Source: Amycolatopsis keratiniphila subsp. keratiniphila
GTDB lineage: Bacteria; Actinomycetota; Actinomycetes; Mycobacteriales; Pseudonocardiaceae
Length of the DNA stretch: 63,013 nucleotides
Direction: 5' to 3'
Assembly: GCF_001620365.2 (NCBI RefSeq)
Contig: NZ_LQMT02000041.1
Location: 1 to 63,013, forward strand
Positions within the stretch are counted from its first letter, which is position 1, and every line of letters begins with the position of its first letter. Position numbers and translations under genes: made by a program. This document shows, in pieces, positions 7,887 to 15,043 of the stretch. The notes below the pieces were generated by a model, which saw only the letters and a program-made list of their open reading frames with translations, was not told the DNA's origin and did not search any database.

Positions 7887-8390
7887 GTGCAGTTCGGTCG
7901 CTATTACGAAGAGTTCGAGGTCGGTGCGGTCTACAAGCACTGGCCGGGCAAAACGGTCACCGAGTACGACGACCACCTGTTCTGCCTCATCACGATGAAC
8001 CACCATCCGCTGCACCTCGACGCGCACTACGCCGAGGAGACCACCGACTTCGGCAAGAACGTCGTGGTCGGCAACTACATCTACTCGCTGCTGCTGGGGA
8101 TGTCGGTGCCGGACGTGTCCGGCAAGGCGATCGCGAACCTCGAGGTCGAATCGCTGAAGCACGTGAAGCCGACCTTCCACGGTGACACCATCTACGGCGA
8201 GACCGAGGTGCTGGACAAGACGCCGTCGAAGTCGAAGGACGACCGGGGCGTCGTCTACGTCGAGACCCGCGGCTACAAGCAGGACGGCACGATCGTGTGT
8301 GTGTTCCGTCGCAAGGTGATGGTGCCGAAGCGGTCTTACGGTGACACCAGGGGCGGTGAACAGCCCGGCCGTCCCGTGCCGCACGAATAA
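7887..8390 (+). CDS. MaoC-like hot-dog-fold (enoyl-CoA) hydratase
   Basis: A 167-residue MaoC-family protein, the length expected of a single hot-dog domain. The hydratase motif region is at about residues 20-50 (TVTEYDDHLFCLITMNHHP, then LHLDAHYAEET). Members add water to acyl-CoA or acyl-ACP double bonds; this subgroup resembles actinobacterial enoyl- or mesaconyl-CoA hydratases. GTG 7887 is chosen because AGGAGG ends 5 bases before it; a nearby ATG is out of frame. A DUF2332 gene follows 33 bases later. Confidence 0.85.
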   Translation: MQFGRYYEEFEVGAVYKHWPGKTVTEYDDHLFCLITMNHHPLHLDAHYAEETTDFGKNVVVGNYIYSLLLGMSVPDVSGKAIANLEVESLKHVKPTFHGDTIYGETEVLDKTPSKSKDDRGVVYVETRGYKQDGTIVCVFRRKVMVPKRSYGDTRGGEQPGRPVPHE

Positions 8391-8423
8391 TGGGTGTCAC
8401 GAACGGGAAAAGGGAGCGCGTCG

Positions 8424-9527
8424 ATGCCCATCGGGCTGGATGAGATCAAGAGCCGCCTGCGGAAGTTCGCGAGGGTCGAGGCGGCCGGTGTTTCGCCGCT
8501 GTACGAGCACCTGGCGGCGAAGGCGGCCGAGGACGACGACGTCGCCGGGCTGCTGACGGACGCCCGCGGTGGTGAAGCACGCGGAACGCTGCTCATGGCG
8601 ACCGCGCACCGCCTCATCCAGGCCGACCCCATCCACCCGCTCTCACGGTATTACCCGTCCGTCGGCGGTTTCGACGGCGTGGACTCGGAGACGTGGCCCT
8701 TGTTCCGCTCGTTCCTGCTGGAACGGGCGGACAAGGCGCGCGCGATCATCTCCTCGCGGTACACGCAGACCAACGAGGTCCGCCGGGCCGCGCTGCTCTA
8801 CCCCGCGATGACGATGGCCGCGAAGGAGGCGGGCGGCAAGATCGCGCTGCTCGAGGTCGGCTGCAGCGCGGGCCTGCTGCTCGGCATGGACAAATACGCC
8901 TACCGCTACCAATGCGATGGCGGTGAACAGCTCACCGCCGGGCCCGCGAAGACCGCCGTCGGCCTGCACTGCGCGCTGGACCTCGCGCCCGGCGCCGTCA
9001 CGCCGAAGGTGCCGAAGAAGCTGACGATCACCGCCCGCGCCGGCCTCGACCGCGCCCCGGTGGACCTGGCCGACGAAGACGAACTGGCCTGGCTCGAAGC
9101 CTGCGTCTGGGCCGACCAGCCGGACCGGATCCGGCTCCTGCGCACGGCCGCGGCGGCACAGGGCAAGCAGCGGCCGGAGCTGATCGCGGGCGACGCCGTC
9201 GACGATCTCGCCTCGGCGGCCGCCACGCTGCCCGCCGACGCCCCGCTCGTCGTGCTGACCAGCCACGTGCTGGCGTACCTGGGGGAGCGGCGGGCCGACT
9301 TCCTCGAAGCGCTCCGCGAGCTCGCCGCGGACCGGCCGCTGTGGTGGGTCAGCGAGGAGTTCTACGCCGCCGCGCTGGAGCCGCTGGTGACCGGCAGGAC
9401 CGACCTGGCCGAACCGGTGGACCAGGCCGTGCTCGGGCTCGTCCGCTGGGATTCCGGCGTCCCGGATGTGCGGGCACTGGCCAGAACGGCCCCGCACGGG
9501 CAGCGGATGACCTGGCTGCCGGTTTAG
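8424..9527 (+). CDS. DUF2332 family protein
   Basis: A 367-residue cytoplasmic protein of the DUF2332 family. Recognisable segments are the N-terminal PLYEHLAAKAA, HPLSRYYPSVGG, the TNEVRRAALLYPAM region and a glycine-rich LEVGCSAGLLLGMDKYAYRY (about residues 145-165) that resembles a class I methyltransferase SAM-binding turn. A methyltransferase-like fold is therefore possible but unproven. AGGGAG precedes ATG 8424. It follows the MaoC-type gene on the same strand. Confidence 0.8.
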   Translation: MPIGLDEIKSRLRKFARVEAAGVSPLYEHLAAKAAEDDDVAGLLTDARGGEARGTLLMATAHRLIQADPIHPLSRYYPSVGGFDGVDSETWPLFRSFLLERADKARAIISSRYTQTNEVRRAALLYPAMTMAAKEAGGKIALLEVGCSAGLLLGMDKYAYRYQCDGGEQLTAGPAKTAVGLHCALDLAPGAVTPKVPKKLTITARAGLDRAPVDLADEDELAWLEACVWADQPDRIRLLRTAAAAQGKQRPELIAGDAVDDLASAAATLPADAPLVVLTSHVLAYLGERRADFLEALRELAADRPLWWVSEEFYAAALEPLVTGRTDLAEPVDQAVLGLVRWDSGVPDVRALARTAPHGQRMTWLPV

Positions 9528-9583
9528 CGGTTCCGCTGAGCCGCTGACGGCGGTCGGCTGCGCCGGGCCCGGCCACGGCCGAC

Positions 9584-9636
9584 GTTGCGAAAGCCACTTT
9601 CGCAACCTTCAACGTTGCGAAAGTGGCTTTCGCAAC
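9584..9636. repeat. Tandem inverted 23-bp hairpins (53 bp)
   Basis: GTTGCGAAAG-CCA-CTTTCGCAAC at 9584-9606, then after 7 bases its exact reverse complement at 9614-9636. Each unit is a hairpin and the whole is a 53-base palindrome. It lies between the convergent DUF2332 and Nudix genes. A shorter GCGAAAGTGGCTTTCGC copy is at 24198-24214. Confidence 0.9.
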
Positions 9637-9848
9637 CTCTCGGGTCAAGGCCGGCACCCAGCGGGACCGGCGAGTCGCCAAGCCCAGAGTAGGCCGCGCG
9701 TGGACGAGAGTGGGCGGTCGGCGCGAACCCGGACGGAGCCCGTCAGCGACTGATGGTCGTTAGCGTTTCCGCTCTTCGGAGATGACGGGAAAGCATCGGC
9801 GAGGATAGTTTTCACCTCTCACACTGCTTTATCCCGCGTCTTTCGGGG
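9637..9848. other. Non-coding convergent spacer, no recognised element
   Basis: About 210 bases after the tandem hairpins with no supported reading frame and no RNA gene recognised. The part nearest the Nudix gene is locally more AT-rich (TAGTTTTCACCTCTCACACTG). Confidence 0.4.
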
Positions 9849-10262
9849 CTACCCGGTCGGCAGCACTCCCCAGTCGCGGAGAGTGACGAACAGGAGTTCG
9901 GCCAGGCGGCCGTCTTTGTCGAGTTCGATCAAGGTTTCGGCGTCGATCCACCGAGCGTCGTCGGCATCGTCCCCGGCACGGAGAGTGCCGCCGGTGACCG
10001 TGCAGGCGTAGTCGTGGATGTCGTAGGGGCCACGGCGGACGTTGCCGACAGGTGTGCCCGGTATCACGTCGAGCCCGGTCTCTTCGCGCATCTCGCGAAT
10101 GACGGCCGCTTCGTCCGTTTCGCCTGGTTCGACGCGTCCGCCGGGGACCGACCAGAGTCCACGTCCGGGTTCATTCGCGCGCCGGATCAGCAGGATCCGG
10201 CCGAGCTCGTCGTGGACGATGCCGCCGACACAGCGGACGGTGCTGTCCGAAACGGTGTTCAT
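9849..10262 (-). CDS. Nudix hydrolase
   Basis: A 137-residue Nudix hydrolase with a complete Nudix box at residues 42-64: G42, E48 and R56-E57, then E60, E61 and G63. The catalytic glutamates are therefore intact. Such proteins cleave nucleoside diphosphates linked to another moiety, using Mg2+. The open WSVPGG lead-in and short length resemble MutT/NUDT-type housecleaning enzymes, but the substrate is not deducible. ATG 10262 is chosen; the 23 upstream residues in frame are Cys-rich and atypical. Confidence 0.9.
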   Translation of the reverse strand: MNTVSDSTVRCVGGIVHDELGRILLIRRANEPGRGLWSVPGGRVEPGETDEAAVIREMREETGLDVIPGTPVGNVRRGPYDIHDYACTVTGGTLRAGDDADDARWIDAETLIELDKDGRLAELLFVTLRDWGVLPTG

Positions 10263-10448
10263 TCCCGAATGGTAGACGCGGGCTTCCTGACAACAGCTGT
10301 CCTGTACACGGAGAGTAGCCGTGCGGTACACTTCCCCCTGCCGGCTGACCCAAGCGCGGGACTTCTCTCCCGCGCCGGTGGAAGGTGCGGTACAAAATGA
10401 ATGGTCAGTATCCGCAGTCAGTCACCGTAAGAGACAGGATTGATCGCT

Positions 10449-10610
10449 GTGAACGCGAAAAAGCTCCTCACTTTCGCAGGAATCGCGTTGGTGCTGTTCT
10501 TCGTGATCGCGCAGCCAGGTCAGGCCGCGGGCCTCGTGGGAAACATCATCGGCTTCCTGCGTGACTCGGCCGAATCGGTGATCACCTTCGTCAGCAACGT
10601 CTTCAGCTAG
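10449..10610 (+). CDS. Small membrane or secreted peptide (53 aa)
   Basis: Frame of 53 residues from a GTG preceded by GAGACAGGA: VNAKKLLTFAGIALVLFFVI, then a polar/amphipathic half ending TFVSNVFS. The first half is a signal-anchor or transmembrane helix. It lies 24 bases upstream of the PH-domain gene on the same strand and ends in a stop next to that gene's GGAGGAG, so an operon is likely. No known family is recognised. Confidence 0.6.
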   Translation: MNAKKLLTFAGIALVLFFVIAQPGQAAGLVGNIIGFLRDSAESVITFVSNVFS

Positions 10611-10634
10611 CGGAGGAGCGGATACTCTATCGGT

Positions 10635-11195
10635 ATGTTCGCCCCACGCGATCCAGACGAGTATCTCCTCGACACCGAGCGGCGGGTCATCAGGATCCGC
10701 CGTCACTGGGCGGTGCTGCTGTGGGACACCTTCGAGGCGGTGGCCTTGCTGGCCATCTGCGTCCTGGTGTCCTACCTGCTCCCGCCCGCCGCGTGGGTCA
10801 TCCAGAACATCCTCTGGTATGCCGCGTTGCTCGTCATCCTGCGCTTCGCGTACGTGGTGATGGAGTGGTGGGTCGAGCGATTGGTCGTCACGGACAAACG
10901 ATTCGTGATGACGACCGGCGTCTACACCACCAAGGTGCTGATGATGCCGATCACCAAGGTCACCGACCTCACCTACGAACGTTCGGCGTGGGGCCGGATG
11001 ATGGGGTACGGGACGATGGTGGTCGAGTCCGCCGGTCAGATCCAGGCCCTGAACCGCATCGACTACCTGCCGAAGCCGGAAGAGTTCTACGACACGATTT
11101 CCGAGCTCGTCTTCGGCGACAAGCAGAAGCAGGCCGAGCGCTTTTCGATGATCAAGGCGCAGCGTGCGGCCCGCGGCAAGAAGAAGGTCGGTTAG
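10635..11195 (+). CDS. Membrane protein with bacterial PH domain
   Basis: A 186-residue protein with two transmembrane helices at about residues 30-75 (LLWDTFEAVALLAICVLVS and NILWYAALLVILRFAYVV). A bacterial PH-like (bPH2) domain follows from about 80 to 160 (VVTDKRFVMTTGVYTTKVLM), and the tail is Lys-rich (ARGKKKVG). bPH2 membrane proteins are widespread in actinobacteria and are thought to scaffold membrane complexes. GGAGGAG is at 10612-10618, somewhat far from the ATG. Probably co-transcribed with the preceding 53-residue peptide. Confidence 0.85.
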   Translation: MFAPRDPDEYLLDTERRVIRIRRHWAVLLWDTFEAVALLAICVLVSYLLPPAAWVIQNILWYAALLVILRFAYVVMEWWVERLVVTDKRFVMTTGVYTTKVLMMPITKVTDLTYERSAWGRMMGYGTMVVESAGQIQALNRIDYLPKPEEFYDTISELVFGDKQKQAERFSMIKAQRAARGKKKVG

Positions 11196-11246
11196 CGCAG
11201 GTCCCGGGGTCGCTGTGACCTGGCGCATCGTCGATACTGATCGGCG

Positions 11247-12110
11247 ATGCGCATCGACCTGCACGCCCACTCCACCGCCTCCGACGGCACCGACAGCCCT
11301 GCCGGGCTGGTCGCCGCCGCCGCGAAGGCGGGCCTCGACGTCGTCGCGATCACCGATCACGACACCACGGCCGGCTGGGCCCCGGCCGCCGAGGCACTTC
11401 CACCGGGGCTCACCCTGATGCCCGGCGCCGAGCTGTCCACGATCTCCGTCGACCCGGTGACCGGGCGGCACATCAGCGTCCATCTGCTCGCGTACCTCTT
11501 CGACCCGGAGTCGGCGGCGGTCGTCGCCGAGCAGACCCGGCTGCGGTCGGAGCGGCGTTGGCGGCTGCGGGTGATGGCCGAACGGATGGCCGCCGACGGT
11601 CTCCCGGTGGATCCCGACGAGGTCATGTCGCTGCTTCCCGAGGACGGTTCCGCCGGACGGCCGCATCTCGCGCAGGCCCTGGTGCGGGCCGGTGTCGTCT
11701 CGTCGGTGAACGAGGCGTTCGGCAGTTATCTCGGCAACGGCAGCGGATATTTCGTGGCGCGGCAGGACACGCTCGTGGAGGACGCGATCGACATGATCGC
11801 GGCGGCGGGCGGGGTCACCGTCATCGCGCATCCCTTCGCCTACACGCGCGGGGCGACCATCAGCGTGGACGTGCTCGCCGGGCTGGCCGGGCACGGGCTC
11901 ACCGGGGTCGAGGTCGACCACCCGAACCACGACGAGGAGACCCGCGTCCGGTTGCACGGGCTGGCGGGGGAGCTGGGGCTCGTGCGCACCGGGTCGAGCG
12001 ACTACCACGGCACGAACAAGACGATCGACCTCGGCGACGAGACCACCGATCCGCTCGCGTTCGAAGAACTCGTCGCGCGGGCCACCGGCTATCAGGTCGT
12101 GACCCGGTGA
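11247..12110 (+). CDS. PHP-domain phosphoesterase (TrpH/RNase AM-like)
   Basis: A 287-residue PHP-superfamily metal-dependent phosphoesterase. The N-terminal motif IDLHAHSTASDGTDSP gives the first His ligands and ITDHDTTAGW the next; VIAHPF (about residue 195) and GSSDYHG (about 250) complete the trinuclear site. This layout matches YciV/TrpH-type 3',5'-nucleotide phosphatases and 5'-3' exoribonuclease RNase AM. The marC-like gene overlaps its stop by 4 bases (GTGA), so they are translationally coupled. Confidence 0.9.
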   Translation: MRIDLHAHSTASDGTDSPAGLVAAAAKAGLDVVAITDHDTTAGWAPAAEALPPGLTLMPGAELSTISVDPVTGRHISVHLLAYLFDPESAAVVAEQTRLRSERRWRLRVMAERMAADGLPVDPDEVMSLLPEDGSAGRPHLAQALVRAGVVSSVNEAFGSYLGNGSGYFVARQDTLVEDAIDMIAAAGGVTVIAHPFAYTRGATISVDVLAGLAGHGLTGVEVDHPNHDEETRVRLHGLAGELGLVRTGSSDYHGTNKTIDLGDETTDPLAFEELVARATGYQVVTR

Positions 12111-12736
12111 CGATCACGGACTTCTTCGACGCGCGCCTGTTCATGAGCGCGACGATCACGCTGATCGTCATCATGGACCCGCCCGGCACGGTGCCGGTGT
12201 TCCTGAGCCTGACCGGCCGCAAGTCGGTGGCGTTCCGCGCCAAGGCCGCGCGGCAGGCGGTGCTGGTGTCGTTGCTGGTGATCTCGCTGTTCGCCGTGGC
12301 GGGACAGGCGATCCTGTCCTACCTCGGCATCGGGATCCCGGCGTTGCAGGGCGCGGGCGGGCTGTTGCTGCTGCTCATCGCGCTGCAGCTGCTGACCGGC
12401 AAGACCGGCGGCGAGGCCGAGGCGGCGGGCGACGACGTCAACGTCGCCCTCGTCCCGCTCGGGACGCCGCTGCTCGCCGGCCCGGGCGCGATCGCCGCGA
12501 CCATCGTCTTCGTGCGGCAGGCCGATGGCCACGTCGGCGCGTACGTGGCTCTCGCGCTTTCGATCGTGACGGTGCACTTCGTGTTGTACCTGTGCATGCG
12601 GTACTCGGGCGTGGTCATCCGGCTGATCAAGGAAAGCGGGATCACGTTGCTGGCGAAGATCGCCGGTCTGCTGCTGGCCGCGATCGCGGTCGAGCTGGTG
12701 GCGAACTCGGTGAAGGGCTTCATCTCGGGCACGTGA
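12107..12736 (+). CDS. MarC-family membrane protein
   Basis: A 209-residue integral membrane protein of the MarC family with about six hydrophobic segments. Family marks visible are IMDPPGTVPVFLSLT in TM1, GGLLLLLIALQLLTG, and PLGTPLLAGPGAIAATIVF in the middle. MarC proteins were once linked to multiple antibiotic resistance but their transport substrate is unknown. GTG 12107 overlaps the PHP stop. A 55-base palindrome follows the stop by 26 bases. Confidence 0.92.
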   Translation: MTITDFFDARLFMSATITLIVIMDPPGTVPVFLSLTGRKSVAFRAKAARQAVLVSLLVISLFAVAGQAILSYLGIGIPALQGAGGLLLLLIALQLLTGKTGGEAEAAGDDVNVALVPLGTPLLAGPGAIAATIVFVRQADGHVGAYVALALSIVTVHFVLYLCMRYSGVVIRLIKESGITLLAKIAGLLLAAIAVELVANSVKGFISGT

Positions 12737-12762
12737 CGTCGCCCGTGGGGCCGCCCGGCCGA

Positions 12763-12817
12763 TGCAATGAAAGTGTCTTTCCTTGCCGAATTTGCAAGGA
12801 AAGACACTTTCATTGCA
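12763..12817. repeat. 55-bp palindrome, TGCAATGAAAGTG family
   Basis: 24-base perfect arms (12763-12786 and 12794-12817) around loop CGAATTT, starting TGCAATGAAAGTGTCTTTCC. The same arms recur at 31830-31884 with loop AAAATTT. Here it follows marC and precedes another plus-strand gene, so it could end the PHP-marC transcript. A single arm of another family (GTAGCAAAGGTCCC) lies at 12866-12879. Confidence 0.92.
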
Positions 12818-12951
12818 CGCGGGCTGCCGTGAAGGCGACCTGCACGGACTGCTGCCAGGCGGGTGGTAGCAAAGGTCCCTTACTCCCTTCGGCGGGGATC
12901 CCCTCGAAAAGTGTCGGTGGGGGTGCGTAGCGTTGCGGGCGGGGTGATCCG

Positions 12952-13812
12952 ATGGAGCAGATTGGTTTCGACTTCGGCGTCGAGGCGCCGCGCAAGCTGA
13001 CGAAGGTCTCGCCCGCGCGCCTCGCGACGTTCGAAGACTGCCCGCGCCGCTACCGCATGTCGTATCTGGACCGCCCGTCCCCGGCACGCACCGGCGCGTG
13101 GGCGCACAGCACGCTGGGTGCGGTGGTGCACAACGCTTTGCGGGCGTTGTTCGACCTGCCGGTGGTCAAGCGCGTGCCGCAGCGGGCGATGGCGCTCGTC
13201 GCCGAACACTGGAAGGACGCCGGGTTCGAAGACGCCGATCAGGCCGCCCGGTATCGCGCCAGGGCGAAGGCCTGGGTCGCGGAGTACGTCGAGCACAACG
13301 ACGTCAGCGTCGATCCGGTCGGGCTGGAGCGCTGGGTTTCGGCGCCGGTCACGCTCGAACCGGGCAGCGGGCCCAGTCTCATCATCGAGGGCCGCGCCGA
13401 CCGCATCGACCAGCGTGGCCGGGAACTGGTGATCATCGACTACAAGACCGGCCGCCGTGAGCCGGACGAGTACGAGGCGCGCTCGTCGCAGGCCTTGGCG
13501 CTGTATGCGGTCGCGGCCGCCAGGACCCTGCGGACGCCGTGCTACCAGGTCGAGCTGCACCACGTGCCCACCGGGACGGTCGCGGCCGCCGAGCACACCG
13601 AGCAGAGCCTCAAGCGGCATCTCCAACGCGCCGACGAGACCGCCGGAGACCTGCGGCTGGCAACGGATACCCTGGACGCCGGCGGCGACGAGGACGTCCT
13701 GTTCCCGGCGCGCCCGGGCCGCCGTTGCTCATGGTGCGACTTCCGGCCCAGTTGCGCGGCAGGCCAGGAGGCCGGGCCCGCGGCTCAGCCGTGGGAGTTG
13801 CTGGCGCCCTAG
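12952..13812 (+). CDS. RecB-family Fe-S exonuclease (PD-(D/E)XK)
   Basis: A 286-residue stand-alone nuclease module. The PD-(D/E)XK core is GRADRIDQRG followed by VIIDYKTGRR, with catalytic D163 and K165; a Q near 185 (SSQALALYA) fits motif QxxxY. Four cysteines, C30 and C259-x2-C262-x5-C268, have the spacing of the AddB/Cas4-type [4Fe-4S] cluster that clamps the nuclease domain. There is no helicase part. Such proteins are annotated RecB exonuclease in actinobacteria and presumably act in DNA repair. It is monocistronic or leads the small membrane-protein gene 35 bases downstream. Confidence 0.88.
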   Translation: MEQIGFDFGVEAPRKLTKVSPARLATFEDCPRRYRMSYLDRPSPARTGAWAHSTLGAVVHNALRALFDLPVVKRVPQRAMALVAEHWKDAGFEDADQAARYRARAKAWVAEYVEHNDVSVDPVGLERWVSAPVTLEPGSGPSLIIEGRADRIDQRGRELVIIDYKTGRREPDEYEARSSQALALYAVAAARTLRTPCYQVELHHVPTGTVAAAEHTEQSLKRHLQRADETAGDLRLATDTLDAGGDEDVLFPARPGRRCSWCDFRPSCAAGQEAGPAAQPWELLAP

Positions 13813-13846
13813 ATTCTCCAGACCCGACGATAGGACAGGCGAGGAC

Positions 13847-14185
13847 GTGTCGTCACCGGACACCGAAGAGCTCGCGACCACCCCACCGCCCTCGGACGAG
13901 CCCGAGACGCCCCGAAGCGGCCGGTTCTGGCGGGGGCTGACCGGATCATTGGCCGCCGGGATGGTCGTGCTCGCGGTGTTCGTTCTCGTGATCGCCGGAG
14001 TCTGCCTGTTCGCCGGTGCGCCCGGGCCGGGGCCGCTGATGCTGATCGGTCATCCGGTCGCGGCGGTCGTCGCCTTGCTGGCCCAACGGGTCGCCGACAC
14101 GCGTAATGGCCGCGTCGCGGGCTTCGCGGGTCTCGGTGTCGTCGTGAGCGTGACGGCCGCGCTGAGCCTGTTCTGGTGGAGCTGA
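13847..14185 (+). CDS. Hypothetical membrane protein (112 aa)
   Basis: Residues 1-30 are acidic and proline-rich (DTEELATTPPPSDEPETP). Three hydrophobic stretches follow: TGSLAAGMVVLAVFVLVIAG, then LMLIGHPVAAVVALLAQ, and a last helix GLGVVVSVTAALSLFWWS that runs to the C-terminus. GTG 13847 follows AGGCGAGG. No domain family is recognised. It lies between the Fe-S nuclease gene and a proline/glutamine-rich membrane protein, all on one strand. Confidence 0.7.
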   Translation: MSSPDTEELATTPPPSDEPETPRSGRFWRGLTGSLAAGMVVLAVFVLVIAGVCLFAGAPGPGPLMLIGHPVAAVVALLAQRVADTRNGRVAGFAGLGVVVSVTAALSLFWWS

Positions 14186-14300
14186 CACGGCAGGAAGGTG
14201 TCATTGATCGGAAAAGGCGCCTCGTTCCTGCGAAAATATGGCTCACTGGGCATGTCGTGGACGAACACGCCGCCCCGCAGCGAGGACGAAGGGCCTGTTG

Positions 14301-15002
14301 ATGACCTACCCACCCCAGCCAGGACAGCCCGACCAAGGTCATGGCGGGCAGCAGTATCCAGGGCAGCAGCCGGGCCAGCCGTATCCGGAACAGCAGTCGG
14401 GCCAGCAGCCGTATCCGGGCCAACAGCAGCAGTACCCGGGGCAGTACCAGCAGGGCGGTTACGACCAGAGCGGCGCGTACCCGCAGCAGCAGTACCCCCA
14501 GCAGCAATACCCCGGCTACGGCCAGCAGCAGTACGGACAGGGCTTCGGCGGGCCGCCCGCGCCCCCGAAGAACAACAAGACCGGCCTGATCGTGGGCATC
14601 GCCGCGGCGGCCGTGGTGGTGCTCACGCTGGGCATCACCGGATTCGTCGCGCCCGGGTTCTTCCTCGGTGACGACAAGGCCGAGAAGGCGTCCGGCCCGG
14701 AAGGAACCGCGCAGGCGATCATCGACGGCATCAACGCCCATGACAGGGCCGCGTTGACGGAGCTGAAATGCGCGAGCGCCGAGAAGGACATCGACCAGAT
14801 CATCGAGCGGGTCAGCGAAGCGTCGGACGCCTCGCTCGGCCCGGTCACGAAGGTCTCCGAGACCAAGGCCACGGTCGCCGTCACGCTGACCGTCGCGGGG
14901 CGGCCGGGCACCGCCACCGGCACGCTCGTCAGCGAAGGCGGCAAGTGGTGCTGGAAGGAAGTCAGCCGGCTGCGTACTTCCCGGACTTCGACGACGCGCT
15001 GA
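14301..15002 (+). CDS. Membrane protein with Pro/Gln/Tyr-rich N-terminus
   Basis: A 233-residue protein. Residues 1-85 are a low-complexity PGQQP/QQQYPG repeat tract, cytoplasmic and probably disordered. One membrane helix follows at about 92-118 (TGLIVGIAAAAVVVLTLGIT). The extracellular part (about 125-233) has the DUF4878/NTF2-like look of actinobacterial envelope proteins (TAQAIIDGINAHDRAALTEL, Cys pair C159-region and WCWKE). The last residues RLRTSRTSTTR are atypical; the neighbouring frame would end AAYFPDFDDALTAGR, so a frameshift near 14955-14970 is possible. Confidence 0.72.
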   Translation: MTYPPQPGQPDQGHGGQQYPGQQPGQPYPEQQSGQQPYPGQQQQYPGQYQQGGYDQSGAYPQQQYPQQQYPGYGQQQYGQGFGGPPAPPKNNKTGLIVGIAAAAVVVLTLGITGFVAPGFFLGDDKAEKASGPEGTAQAIIDGINAHDRAALTELKCASAEKDIDQIIERVSEASDASLGPVTKVSETKATVAVTLTVAGRPGTATGTLVSEGGKWCWKEVSRLRTSRTSTTR

Positions 15003-15011
15003 CCGCGGGCC

Positions 15012-15034
15012 GGTAGCAAGGGACCTTTGCTACC
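15012..15034. repeat. Short GGTAGCAA hairpin
   Basis: GGTAGCAA...TTGCTACC, 23 bases with one mismatch in the arms, in the 41-base gap between convergent genes ending at 15002 and 15044. The 23-base copy at 62183-62205 is closely similar. It belongs to the GTAGCAAAGGTCCC family that forms the large hairpin at 23937-24002. Confidence 0.75.
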
Positions 15035-15043
15035 ACCCGCCGG

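Noticed and set aside
8820..8900. Calling the DUF2332 gene a methyltransferase from the LEVGCSAG turn.
   Set aside because: Only one glycine-rich turn resembles SAM binding; other methyltransferase motifs could not be identified, so the family name is kept.
12763..12817. Insertion-sequence terminal inverted repeats.
   Set aside because: The arms pair with each other across a 7-base loop and enclose no transposase, so they are hairpins rather than IS ends.
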